DNA of 64,000 nucleotides from Isoetes taiwanensis (Eukaryota > Streptophyta > Lycopodiopsida > Isoetales > Isoetaceae): the NCBI GenBank assembly GCA_021234155.1, contig JAJEKV010000064.1:6574001-6638000 (forward strand). Reading direction: 5' to 3'. This document shows positions 54,862 through 64,000 of this stretch, one piece after another. The notes below the pieces were generated by a model that had not been told where the DNA came from, ran no database searches, and worked only from the letters and a program-made list of their open reading frames with translations. A program made the position numbers and the translations under genes. Each line of letters starts with the position of its first letter. Position 1 is the first letter of the stretch.

Positions 54862-54887
54862 TGTTCCACTACAACATGCTTTCACCC
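54862..54887 (-). repeat. Right terminal inverted repeat of the 27.4-kb element
   Basis: It ends CTACAACATGCTTTCACCC, the exact inverse of 27494-27519 over 26 bases. Block A sequence starts immediately after it. Confidence 0.9.
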
Positions 54888-56613
54888 AACCCCTGTTATT
54901 TTGCTACATATTTTAAATGAGGTGCACCACAGGAGCACCACATTCATCAGTTCATCGATCCTCTCACGAATCTTGCTTATCTTGAATCTATATATTTTTT
55001 TATAACAACCCATTCAATTGTTTTAGGGATATATGGTCTATGGTTTCAAAATTGTTATTTTTTACATCCATATCAAATCCCCCACAGGAACCCCTGTTAT
55101 TTTGCTACATGTTCTAAGCGAGGTGCCACGGATCACCACAATCATCGGATTAAATCGATCCTACGATCCGTCGTATGTTGGAAATAAAACCCTAGAAAAT
55201 TAAAACCCTAGATAAAACAAATAACAAGATGTTGGAAATGTTATCGCGTCTAACTTTGTGATGATTCCATCAATGTCCAAGTTGTTTGAGCGTCCTTTTC
55301 ATTGAAAGCGAGGCACGAATTGATTCTTCAAGTCATTACTCACCTCTTGCTTCTGGTGCATCTTAATTTGTCGCCCGGTTTAGATGTATCTCATGGCGGT
55401 GATCAACATGTAGCGGTTGTAATGTCCATAAACTCTTTGAGCATCATGATGAATCTTTCTAAGCGTGAAATACACACCCACAACATAATATAAAAAACAT
55501 TGCATTAATCAATGAGATAAAACGCACACTCAAAACAATTACAAATTGATGTACAATATACCTCGGTATCCCCAACTTCTTAAAACTCATATCACGAGAG
55601 TTTCGATGCCATCACTACATTCTACAAGTAAATTCACTTGTTTCTTGGGCGTCATCTTGCTACCAGCGGAAGACCTCCTAGATTTTTGCGATGATGATGC
55701 ACCTCCATTTGATAGTTCCGCGTGCCCACTGCGTCCTTTTGTTCCTTCATTAACATTGACAAGATTTTTTTATAAGCGTCTTGGCTAAAAACATTCTCCT
55801 TCTCCTTTCCGATATCCTTTCCATTAGCCATCTTGAGCTGCACATATAATAGCGACAACTTTAGAATATACACCGCGGGGGTGACTCACGGGCATCGAGC
55901 ATCCCACAGGATGGGCATATTTACTCAAGATTCCTTGATCTAGGCCATAGATCCATATCCTCGTTTGTGAGGTATTCTTGTACAAATTTTGATATCTTTG
56001 TATACTTGAGGTTTGCAAAATATTATTAGGTTTGAGGCAATGTACTAAATGGTGTTGATTTTATCACGTATTATACACATAAAAGCGATGCCCATATCCT
56101 CCTTAAAATCCCCATAAAAACCCCTAAAATCAACCTTTTAAGGTGGAATGGACATGATTTTTGAAGCGGTATTTGGCCACAATCCCCGTTGTGATTTTGT
56201 AGATTAATATTCCCTTATTTGAATTTTTTTTATATCCCCCATTTGCCATATGCAATGATCATACCTTTTCTCACAAATAATGTTCATACCCCTTTTTAGG
56301 AACAATCCCCTTTGTGATTTTGTAGTTTAATATACCCTTATTCGTTCCTTACCCCTTATTCCGTTCATACCCCTCTTCTCAACCATCCTCCTTTTATGTT
56401 TTCATACCCCTTTCTAGGAACAATCCCCGTTTGTGATTTTGTAGTTTAATATACCCTTATTCCGTTCATACCCCTTATTACGATTTCATACCCTCTTCTC
56501 AACCATCCTCCTTTTTATGTTTAATATCCTTGTGTTTAATATCCCCTTATTCGCTCATACCCTTTTATGTTTATACTCCTTTTTCAGTTCATACTCCTTT
56601 TTATGTTTAATAT

Positions 56614-56616
<3 letters not shown>
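54888..56616. repeat. Block A, copy 3 (left part)
   Basis: This is homologous to 8570-10255. It is more diverged than copies 1 and 2 are from each other, with many small changes at CTG, CAG and CCG-like positions (for example CCCTGG versus CCCACAGG). It carries the third version of the short lysine-rich ORF (55580-55831). It is interrupted by the LINE at 56617. Confidence 0.8.
55580..55831 (-). pseudogene. Short lysine-rich ORF of block A (copy 3)
   Basis: An ATG at 55831 begins MANGKDIGKEKENVFSQDAY and continues KKILSMLMKEQKDAV. The internal TAA of the other two copies is absent, but the frame shifts after KDAVG, so the serine-rich half is in another frame. Confidence 0.4.
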
Positions 56617-56648
<32 letters not shown>

Positions 56649-57663
56649 AAAGCAAGAAACAGTTTTATCATTAATTATAAAATCTCAAGTACATAGCATA
56701 GATGTGTTTAATAGGGAAACACATAATCAGCAAAATCAGCATAGATAATCAGCTTAGGTACTCATATTATAGGCTATGAGCCCTGTAACATTTACAAAGA
56801 AGTAACAAAGTTTGATAGTCTGAAATAGTCAAAATGATCTGAGATGCAAATGATCAGTCGAAGAAGATCCGTTTATGCTGAGATCGAAAATTTCTTGAGC
56901 AATGAACACCTGCGAAACAGATAATCTTTCCCAAAAATAACCTAGATCAGAGTTAAAACAGAGTAGGATCATGCTTAGGAGAGGATAATGAGGATTGGGA
57001 TTATGGTTCGGCAAAGAAAATAGAGTTGAAATAGGCATTAAAGGAATCAGTGGAACCAAATAGGTAATGGTCAGGGCCCCAGTTGTTGGTATAGAAGAGC
57101 CGGAAATTATCTTTGTCCTCCAAGAGTAACAGCAGAGATCCATAAAGATCAACCCGACATCCACATGGCTATGAAATCTGAGTTCTATATCGATGAAGCT
57201 GCCTTTCAGACAAAATGAAGAACTGATTTGCTAGAAAGAACCAAAGACAATGGATTTGAACTACTTCTCTTGCAAAATGTTGAAGCCCTTGGTCCTCACT
57301 TTCTTTGGATACCTCGTGTGACCTTTCTTCATGAGATAAGATTCCATCGATGATGCAATGTCATTCTTCATATCTTGTCTTTTGGAGCTTTGCGAAAGGA
57401 AGAAGTCATCAAATTTTGAAGCTCCTCTCCCACGAAAGGAAGTTAAAAGATACTCTAGGATCATCGGATAGAAAAGTATTAGAATCCACAACATTGATTT
57501 GAAACAAATAAATCTAAGTAACCCTTAAATTCTCCAAAATTCTCGGTTCCTATCATAATTAGTCAAAGTTTCCTTACGTGGCGATTGCAATGGTTTCAAA
57601 ATCAAATTGAAAATGCATCTTTAACCAAAAAGGGAGAAATTCTTCCTTCCAAACAAGACCGAT

Positions 57664-57924
57664 TTACGGCTTTCCAAATGTTCCAAAAGCAATATAAATT
57701 ACGGTGTTATGAAAGCTCTCATTATTTTGAACAAAAGTAATAAGGTTATCATTTCTCACAATACCAAATTTTTCTGTAATCCAATTCCAGAAACTGTTTA
57801 ACTTGGAACAATAAAAGATGTGGCACATATCTTCAACAGCATTACATCCCATAGGGCAATTTGGCAGAATGTTGGGATTCCTCTTGGATAAAGTATACAA
57901 ATTATTTAAGCTGCCATTAGCCAA
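57664..57924 (-). pseudogene. LINE zf-RVT tail
   Basis: The frame reads NILPNCPMGCNAVEDMCHIF, then YCSKLNSFWNWI, the C-x3-C...H-x4-C zinc-binding region after LINE RT. It is a different family from the fragment at 7621-8241. Between here and the poly(A) tail (56648-57660) only short frames are seen. Confidence 0.7.
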
Positions 57925-59039
57925 ATAAAGTATATGAAATTTTTGGAGGCCGAGAAAGAGTTCGGTTTGGTATTAAAAGCGAGTCTTAAGCTGATCCTGA
58001 TTAATACCCCATTTAATCATGGCTTTGCAGTTATTAGGATCAAAGGAGAGAGCATTATAAACATGTTTAACTTTGTAATCATCTTTCCCTTTTAGAGTCC
58101 AATCCCCTTTATCAGAGTTAGGAGCAGGATTAGAAAGAAATGGCTTCATAAAAGCATAGACATTTTTTATCGAGAAGAGGTTCCTTTGATGATATTTTTG
58201 AGAGAAGTCAAAATAAGCCTACCTCGGAAAAAAGATCTACGATAAAATAAAACCAGCTTCTTGCCATTTCTTACAGATTCTTGGATGTTGAATGGCCAAA
58301 AGCGATAGAATTTTTGCTCGAGGCAGAATGGGGTTCGAGAAAATAGGCTGATCAACATGAAGTTTGTCTGCAGAGATGAACTGAAAATTCGGGGAGATAG
58401 AATTCCAGGCCTTTATCAAATTGCCCATTAGAGGAGAAATATTGGAGGCAGGTTTCAACTGAACAAAAGCAGAGTTAGGTAAAAGATGTTGGATGGAAGG
58501 ATGACCATAGGGATGGCTTTGAGTAATCCAATATCTGATAAATTTATATCTGGAGGATTGATTCCCATGAATAGCCTTCAAACAAACTTCCACAAAAGAG
58601 CTTGGAGAAAGAGATTTTTACAACCAAGACCACGAGCTCTTAGATTTACAAATAGAGTTCGATTGACTAAATGACTACCTTTCGGATAAAATTCCTTATG
58701 GTTTTCCAATTCGGATACACACTTTTAGGAGCAATAAGAGCATTAGAAAGTAAACATGAGAACTTGCAAGGACCGAGTTGGCTATGATAGTTACACCCGA
58801 CAAAGAGATAGTTACCATAGTTATTCAGCTTCTTCTTTATTCTTTGAAGAATAGGTTCCCAAAGGCCTTTAAGAGTATGATTCAATGAAAGGGGCATGCC
58901 CAACAATTTGGTAACTTGACCATAAGGAAGCACATTAATGCCAAGTAGGCTGGCTGGTCGGGGATATCACCAATGATAAGACTTTTGTTGATGTTGGGCC
59001 GGATACCAGAAGGCTGGAATTGATTGATGACTTTAAAGA

Positions 59040-59868
59040 AAACAATCAATATTGGCCAAGTCGGCATGGAGGAAGGAGAAGGTGTCATCAGCATATTGAA
59101 GCATAGTCAAATCATCATTTGAGTTGGGCATCTTGAGATCTTTATGAGGCGGAGGCTTGATAGTGACAGATAACCTTTGTTAGCAAATCAGGTACGCAAC
59201 GAGGAATAAATAAGGAGCCAAAGGGGCAGCCTTGTCTTACCCCCGGGAGAGAGGGAAGAAACGGAAGGCACCCCATTGATTAGAACAACAGATTTGGCTT
59301 TGGAATTCAGTCCAATAATCAGGTTGATTAAGTTGTCAGGGAAGCCAAGTTTAGACATAGCAAATTTAAGAAAGTCCCATCTGACAGAGTCAAAAGCACG
59401 TTTGAAATCTAATTTGAGAAGGATACAATTCTGATTGGAGATCTTGTTCCAGTGCAAACCTTCCATAGCTGCCACATAATTATCTAGGATGTATCTCTTA
59501 GGCAAGAAGGCTGATTGATTATGGCTGATATTTCTCTGGAGGAAGGAGTTAATCCTTAAAGCTATGATCTTGGCACACATCTTATAAGAAGAGTTTGTAA
59601 GAGATATAGGTCTCCAATCTTGGAATTTGGCAGGATGATCTACTTTAGAAATCAAGGAGATAAAGCCACTAGCTATGGAGGTTCGAAGATGACCACTATT
59701 CCAGAAGTCATGAACCATTAAAGTAAGGTCATTTTTGAGGACGTCCCAGAATTTAACATAAAATTCAGCAGGCAACCCATCTGGACCAGGGGATTTACCT
59801 TTATTAAAGGAGGATAGAGTGGCGAATTTCTGCTTTGAGAAGGAAGAAGCGATAATAGAGTCATCCAT
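59040..59868 (-). pseudogene. LINE reverse transcriptase
   Basis: It contains FNKGKSPGPDGLPAEFYVKF, LISKVDHPAKFQDWRPISLT, QSAFLPKRYILDNYVAAMEG and LLKLDFKRAFDSVRWDFLKF. Near 59240 the GVRQGCP motif is present but in a shifted frame. DLTMLQYADDTFSFLHADLA at 59060-59110 carries the catalytic YADD (59084-59095). The motif set is that of plant L1-type LINEs. At least two frameshifts inactivate it. Confidence 0.85.
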
Positions 59869-60844
59869 GATTTGATGCTTGAAGGAAGAATATTGTTCAC
59901 AATGTTCATGAAGTCATTAGCCTCTGCAATATTGTTGGGAGGAATTGGCTTATTATTGAAAATATCCATATATTTATCTCTGAAGAAGTTGGAAATATCA
60001 GTGAAGTGTATTTTACGCCATTCTCATCTTGGATCTCGGCAATAGATTTTCTCAAGACCACTGCTCTTAGCTACCCTAAAAAATTTGGAGCTACGAGTCC
60101 ATGTCATTAGTATATTTTATTTTGCATCGATACTTGAGATCCCTTAGCTTCTATCTCCTCAATACTTTTGATTTTTCTCTCTAGAATTTCTTCCCCTATA
60201 TGAAGATTTAGATTAGAAGGATCTTCATGGAGTAAAGATCTGATGTCTTTCATGACCATCATAAGATGATTTTTTCCTTTTGCATAGAGAGTTTCTAGAT
60301 TTAGACCAGCTCTTAATCGAGGGCTTTTATAGCTTTGATTTTGGAGTAGAAATAACTCCCATGATCTTTGATTCCTATTATCATGAGCCATCTTGTTCAT
60401 GTTGATGGAAAGATTCTCATAGAAGGTAATGAATTGAGAACAAAATCCTCATTATCGAGGAAGAGGAGTTAAATTTATAAAGGTGTACTTCCACGTCTCT
60501 GAATTTTGGTGATATGAGGGTATGAAAGAAAACGAAATTTTGGTGATCGAGATAGAAGTACCTTCATCCTTTGGTGACATAACTATTATCCCAAAAGGGT
60601 GAGGAGGGATTAGATACATAGAATCTGTCCAAGGTACAAAAGACCCTATCCTTGCCCTTTTGCTTATTAGACCAAGTATAGCGGCGTGAAGAAGAGGATA
60701 TAAATCAAACCATTATCGGTTAGAAGAGAATCCCAATTACGTTTCTCATTTCTGGTCATATTAATCTTGTTCCCTAGCTTAAGATCCCAAGAAGAAGTAT
60801 TATTAAAGTCCCTGCAATGATCAGGTTGTCAATATTTTGAGAGC

Positions 60845-61234
60845 TCAACCCGGCCGGTTAATTTCAGACCCAGTTGGCTCCCCTATCCTTGGGAGTAGTA
60901 GGAGCATAAACATTGATAATGCCAAAGATGGAATTAGAAGAAGAGAATAATAAGCGCTTGCCCAGGGCTTTAGAGGGACCATTATGTGAAAAATATGATT
61001 GAGGTTGCTCTTCCAAATGATTGCAAGACCTCCACTTGCACCACTCGAATCAATCCAGATGGAAGAGGAATTAGGATAAATCCAATCTCCCAAATTGCTG
61101 CACTCAAAGGAGGGAAGCTTAATCTCTTGAAGGAGAACAATATCAGCATTATAAAGTCTAATCTGTGCAATAGCACGTCTTCTTTTAAGAGGACCTTTGA
61201 TACCTCTAAGATTCCAGGAAAGGATCTTCATCAA
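60845..61234 (-). pseudogene. LINE APE endonuclease, N-terminal part
   Basis: ORF2 begins MMKILSWNLRGIKGPLKRRR (catalytic Asn in WNxRG), ADIVLLQEIKLPSF (catalytic Glu in LQE) and GASGGLAIIWKSN. This is the start of the apurinic-type endonuclease that nicks the target. A stop follows at about 60845, and later pieces (60107-60400, RLRAGLNLETLYAKGKNHLM) connect towards the RT. Confidence 0.85.
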
Positions 61235-61323
61235 GGAAGAAGAATAAAGAAACAGGAAGAAGAATTAGATATTGGATTTTTTGGTTCTCTTCTTACTCCT
61301 AGTATTTTGAGCAGGGGTTTTAT

Positions 61324-61766
61324 TCATGGCAGATAAATCTTTCCTAGGTTATTCCCTTTTTTTTTAGCAGATTTTTTGGAAGGCTGTTTGATTTCAGAAA
61401 TAGAAAATTGGCTATTGTTTTCCATAAGGTATTCTTCTTTTCCCCAATTTTCTTTATCAGAGCCATAATCCTCACTGTCACTAAAATCAGAGCAACCACC
61501 AGGATAAAACTGAAACATAGTATTATTATTAAGAGTATTTAATGGAGCAGAATCTGGTACTTGCCTTAAGACTTGATTTCCTTGAAGCTCCTTTTGCTCT
61601 TCAACTTTGTCTTCTGGAGTCTCAGGAACAAAGTCAGCATCATGTACCTCATTTGTATCCTTATCTTGAGAACCAGCCTGGGCAAATTCCTCATGAAGCA
61701 CTTCAAAATGAAGAGAAGCTAGCTGATCTGCAATCTTGCTGGATATTCTTGGAGGACTAATAGAAT
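61324..61766 (-). pseudogene. LINE ORF1 C-terminus
   Basis: An acidic, low-complexity frame open to the 5' end of the element reads LHEEFAQAGSQDKDTNEVHD, DSEDYGSDKENWGKEEYLME and a basic end KKSAKKKGNNLGKIYLP before a stop at 61324, just upstream of the ORF2 start. It is consistent with the C-terminal tail of a plant LINE ORF1. The N-terminal part is missing. Confidence 0.5.
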
Positions 61767-61975
61767 CTTCTCAACCATCCTCCTTTTATGACCTTGTAAT
61801 TTAATATCCCATACTGTTAATACCCTTTTCTCAAAAATCCCCCCTTCGTGATTTTGTGTTTAATATCCCCTTATTCCGTCCATACCCCTCTTCTCAACCG
61901 TCCCCCTTTTGTGACCTTATATTTAATATCCCGTACTTCGTTAATACCCTTTTCTCAACAATCCCCCTATGGGTC
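61767..61975. repeat. Block A, copy 3 (right part)
   Basis: After the LINE, the block A minisatellite resumes (TTCTCAACCATCCTCC, CCCGTACTTCGTTAATACCC) and matches copy 2 up to CTCAACAATCCCCCT at about 10481, after which homology stops. Confidence 0.8.
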
Positions 61976-64000
61976 CCGATTTCAATTTTAATGGCTTCAT
62001 CAACATTCATCTTTGATATAAAGCATGTTGAATTTGCAGGTGGTTATTGTAGGCAAAAATCATTAAGATTTGTGGTGCAATTGAAATGTTAATACATACC
62101 AAACTGAGAATATTCAAGCATAGGCTTTGATGCCTAAAAAAACAAGCTAACATCATCTCTCTTCTTTATTTTACTTTTACATTGAGAAGGTGTTGAGTCA
62201 TATCTATAACCTCATGACTACTTAAGTGGAAATGTATTTATGCCCGACAACACGGGCATCGTCACTAGAGTATGATTTTAGAGAATAGAATAGAATAGGA
62301 ACGTAGCTATGGCAAATGTAAATGCTCCTCCCCCCATGTAAATGCTTCTACTCTGAAGAATTCGCCAACTATAAATTCTTGCTCACACGCTCTCCTAACC
62401 ATTTTCCCTTACATTCCTTATAAAACAAAAACAAACATGAGGTGAATATGCATCAACTCTTGCATGCATCATCGTTTCACTACTCGAACGCTTGACATTT
62501 TGTGCAGGACATCGCTAAATACTCTTGAGTAACCACATTCTGATTCATTATTTCCTAATTTATTATGCTCTTGGGTAAATAATGCTAGCAATGAGAACAA
62601 ACTTGATTTATAGCAATAAGTTGGCTTATGCACAAGGAGACAGGAAATATCTTATGTCTTCAAGTTGGAATTAGTAGATCCCGACACCGATGGAAACACT
62701 ATAATTCCACAAAGGTGGTGACATGTTTCATTGCAAATCCATGTTTGTTTAGGACGTGAAGGTATTGCAAATTGAACATGTTGAGGCAAGTACTTCTTAC
62801 ATTGTATTAATAGTTTTCAAGGTCTGCACTAGAATCTAGATTTTCCCAAGGCCATTGATCTATGGTATCTTTGATACATTTGAATTGTAGCAATTCCTCT
62901 AGAAGGACCAATTTTCATCGTACACCCCATAGGAATGGCTATAGAAATATCATCCCGAAGTTGCACATATGGATGTTAAAGGCGAGTAAAAATACATCCG
63001 GTTATTAGCCTAACATATGGCGCTAAAGTGAGTAAAACCACATCTTTGGGACATTAGCCCGAGGCAACTCGAATACGTTTACTATAGATGCACCTATTTG
63101 CGTGCACATTTTACTCATTGCAAAGGCCAAAGAAACATTTTTCGCGGTGGCGAGGTTGTCAAGTTGGATTTCATCCAACTAATTGATGACTTCCTATTAG
63201 GTGAAGTCTACCCAAGGAGCGTTGTTCCTTGGATGTGCTGAGAGAGAGGTGGATGGAGGATGGAGGATGTGCGGGGTCTTTATCAGTTCAGTTGCTTGAA
63301 GCATAGCATATTTGGCTCTTTGATAAGTTATCAATTCTTTCTATTTCAACCAAGTGGACTTTTTGCAAGTCGCAGTTATTTCATATAAGGACAAATAAAA
63401 CCTAATCGGTGGTGGAGCTTGGTAAGCAAATTCAATTTAATTTGTGAGCATACAATCCAAAATGGGCTTCAATGTGATGTTGCGATGGTGAGTACCACCA
63501 TTGACATGTATCATAAAATGTGGTAACTTCGGTCAAAAATGGAAGGATTCTTCAATTTTATGGTAGAAATGCATTATCACGAAGTAGAATCGAGATAAGT
63601 TTACATTTTTAGCAAATAAAAATTAAGAAGCGTGTAGCAATGATTCACATGAGAAATGGGCACAAAAAGATTCATGTTGGTATTCTGAGATAATGAGCTC
63701 CAATTTGAAGTGATTCTATAACATTTAGTAGGTGACATGAAGGGGTTTATGTTTTACTCATGTCGATTCAATTCAAAATCACTACACTATATGTTGTAGG
63801 CATTAGAGCAAATAGATGATGTAAAAAGTAGACCAAATAGATGTTGAGAAGTTGGACGATTGAAAGCTGCAATGCTTGGAATTGAACTAGATGTTGAGAG
63901 CTAATGCAATTTTTTTTGTAGCACTAGCTAACCTTCACGCCCTTTGTTTTGCCATATCTTGAACTTCATTGTTTCATGCTCAAAGAGATGAAGGATAGGA
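61976..64000. other. AT-rich sequence without recognised genes
   Basis: No credible coding frame, RNA gene or transposon end was found. A short tandem pair, GCGAGTAAAAATACATCC..TTATTAGCC and GTGAGTAAAACCACATCT..CATTAGCCC, lies at about 62980-63060. Confidence 0.4.

Larger units (their letters stand above)
27494..54887. mobile_element. 27.4-kb DNA transposon with 26-bp TIRs (unclassified)
   Basis: A perfect 26-bp inverted repeat beginning GGGTGAAAGCATGTTGTAGT lies at 27494-27519 and 54862-54887. A second, imperfect inverted match follows inside (TGTGGTGGGA..TATC at about 27557-27588 and 54803-54832). Both subterminal zones carry many TGTGGTG motifs in opposite orientation. The interior has a candidate transposase, a Ulp1-like protease, an FCP1-like domain and a nested LTR retrotransposon (34241-47534); without the latter it would be about 14.1 kb. 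The flanks belong to different blocks (B left, A right) and show no clear target duplication (AAACCTGCC versus AACCCCTGT), so superfamily assignment is open. Confidence 0.7.
56617..61766 (-). mobile_element. LINE (non-LTR retrotransposon), about 5.15 kb
   Basis: A poly(A) tail is visible as 31 T at 56617-56647. Minus-strand order from 61766 is: ORF1 C-terminus, APE endonuclease, RT with YADD, zf-RVT region. Block A sequence lies on both sides, but about 21 bases of block A (CTTATTCCGTTCATACTCCT in copy 2) are missing at the junction and no target duplication is seen. The 5' end lies inside ORF1, so it is 5' truncated. Frameshifts break ORF2. Confidence 0.85.

Overview
This window looks like repeat-dense plant nuclear DNA, probably heterochromatic. 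The evidence is plant-type chromovirus Ty3/gypsy pol, plant-type LINEs with a zf-RVT tail, AT-rich background, GT-AG introns in gene fragments, and nested class II transposons. I see no intact, clearly cellular gene, no rRNA or tRNA gene and no CRISPR array. The species cannot be named from the sequence.

Layout. (1) About 178-6137 is a composite repeat unit made of blocks A, C and B. It is followed by a repetitive block D (6138-8600) that carries a clean 5'-truncated LINE with a 9-bp target duplication (7479-8268). (2) The A-C-B unit is repeated at 8602-27493. Between C and B this second copy is split by a 12.9-kb CACTA-like element (11240-24146). Its inverted termini begin CACAAGG and its 3-bp target duplication is GGC; the uninterrupted first copy supplies the empty site. 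The element has no transposase I can recognise. It carries a broken multi-exon host gene fragment encoding a PAM2-like motif, a 2-kb array of AGATTC-type 10-11-bp units, a gypsy fragment with an internal micro-inversion of the RT active site, and a small hAT element with an 8-bp target duplication.

(3) 27494-54887 is bounded by 26-bp perfect inverted repeats beginning GGGTGAAAGC, which I read as a 27.4-kb DNA transposon. Both subterminal zones are rich in TGTGGTG/CACCACA motifs. Inside are broken genes: an FCP1/NIF-like phosphatase domain, a Ulp1 (C48)-like protease, several unrecognised ORFs, and a minus-strand gene with DFAENY, DGxxSQFK and HGKGE motifs that is the best transposase candidate. 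A cluster of three tandem hairpins lies at 30054-30440.

(4) Nested in that transposon is a complete-ended 13.3-kb chromovirus LTR retrotransposon on the minus strand (34241-47534). It has TATAT target duplications, a Met-tRNA-type PBS, a PPT, gag-PR-RT-RH-IN-chromodomain, and two extra ORFs between the 5' LTR and gag. The first extra ORF starts MARTKQTARK, which is the exact N-terminus of histone H3. Each extra ORF is preceded by a related pair of small palindromes. An element pairing a chromodomain with an H3-tail-like peptide is the most interesting candidate system here.

(5) From 54888 a third, partial block A begins, split by a 5.1-kb LINE (56617-61766). It resumes to about 61975, and 61976-64000 is unannotated AT-rich sequence.

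Most coding remnants contain stops and frameshifts. In the LTR element and the third A copy many differences fall at CTG/CAG/CCG-type sites, so some may be base-calling errors at methylated cytosines rather than true decay.
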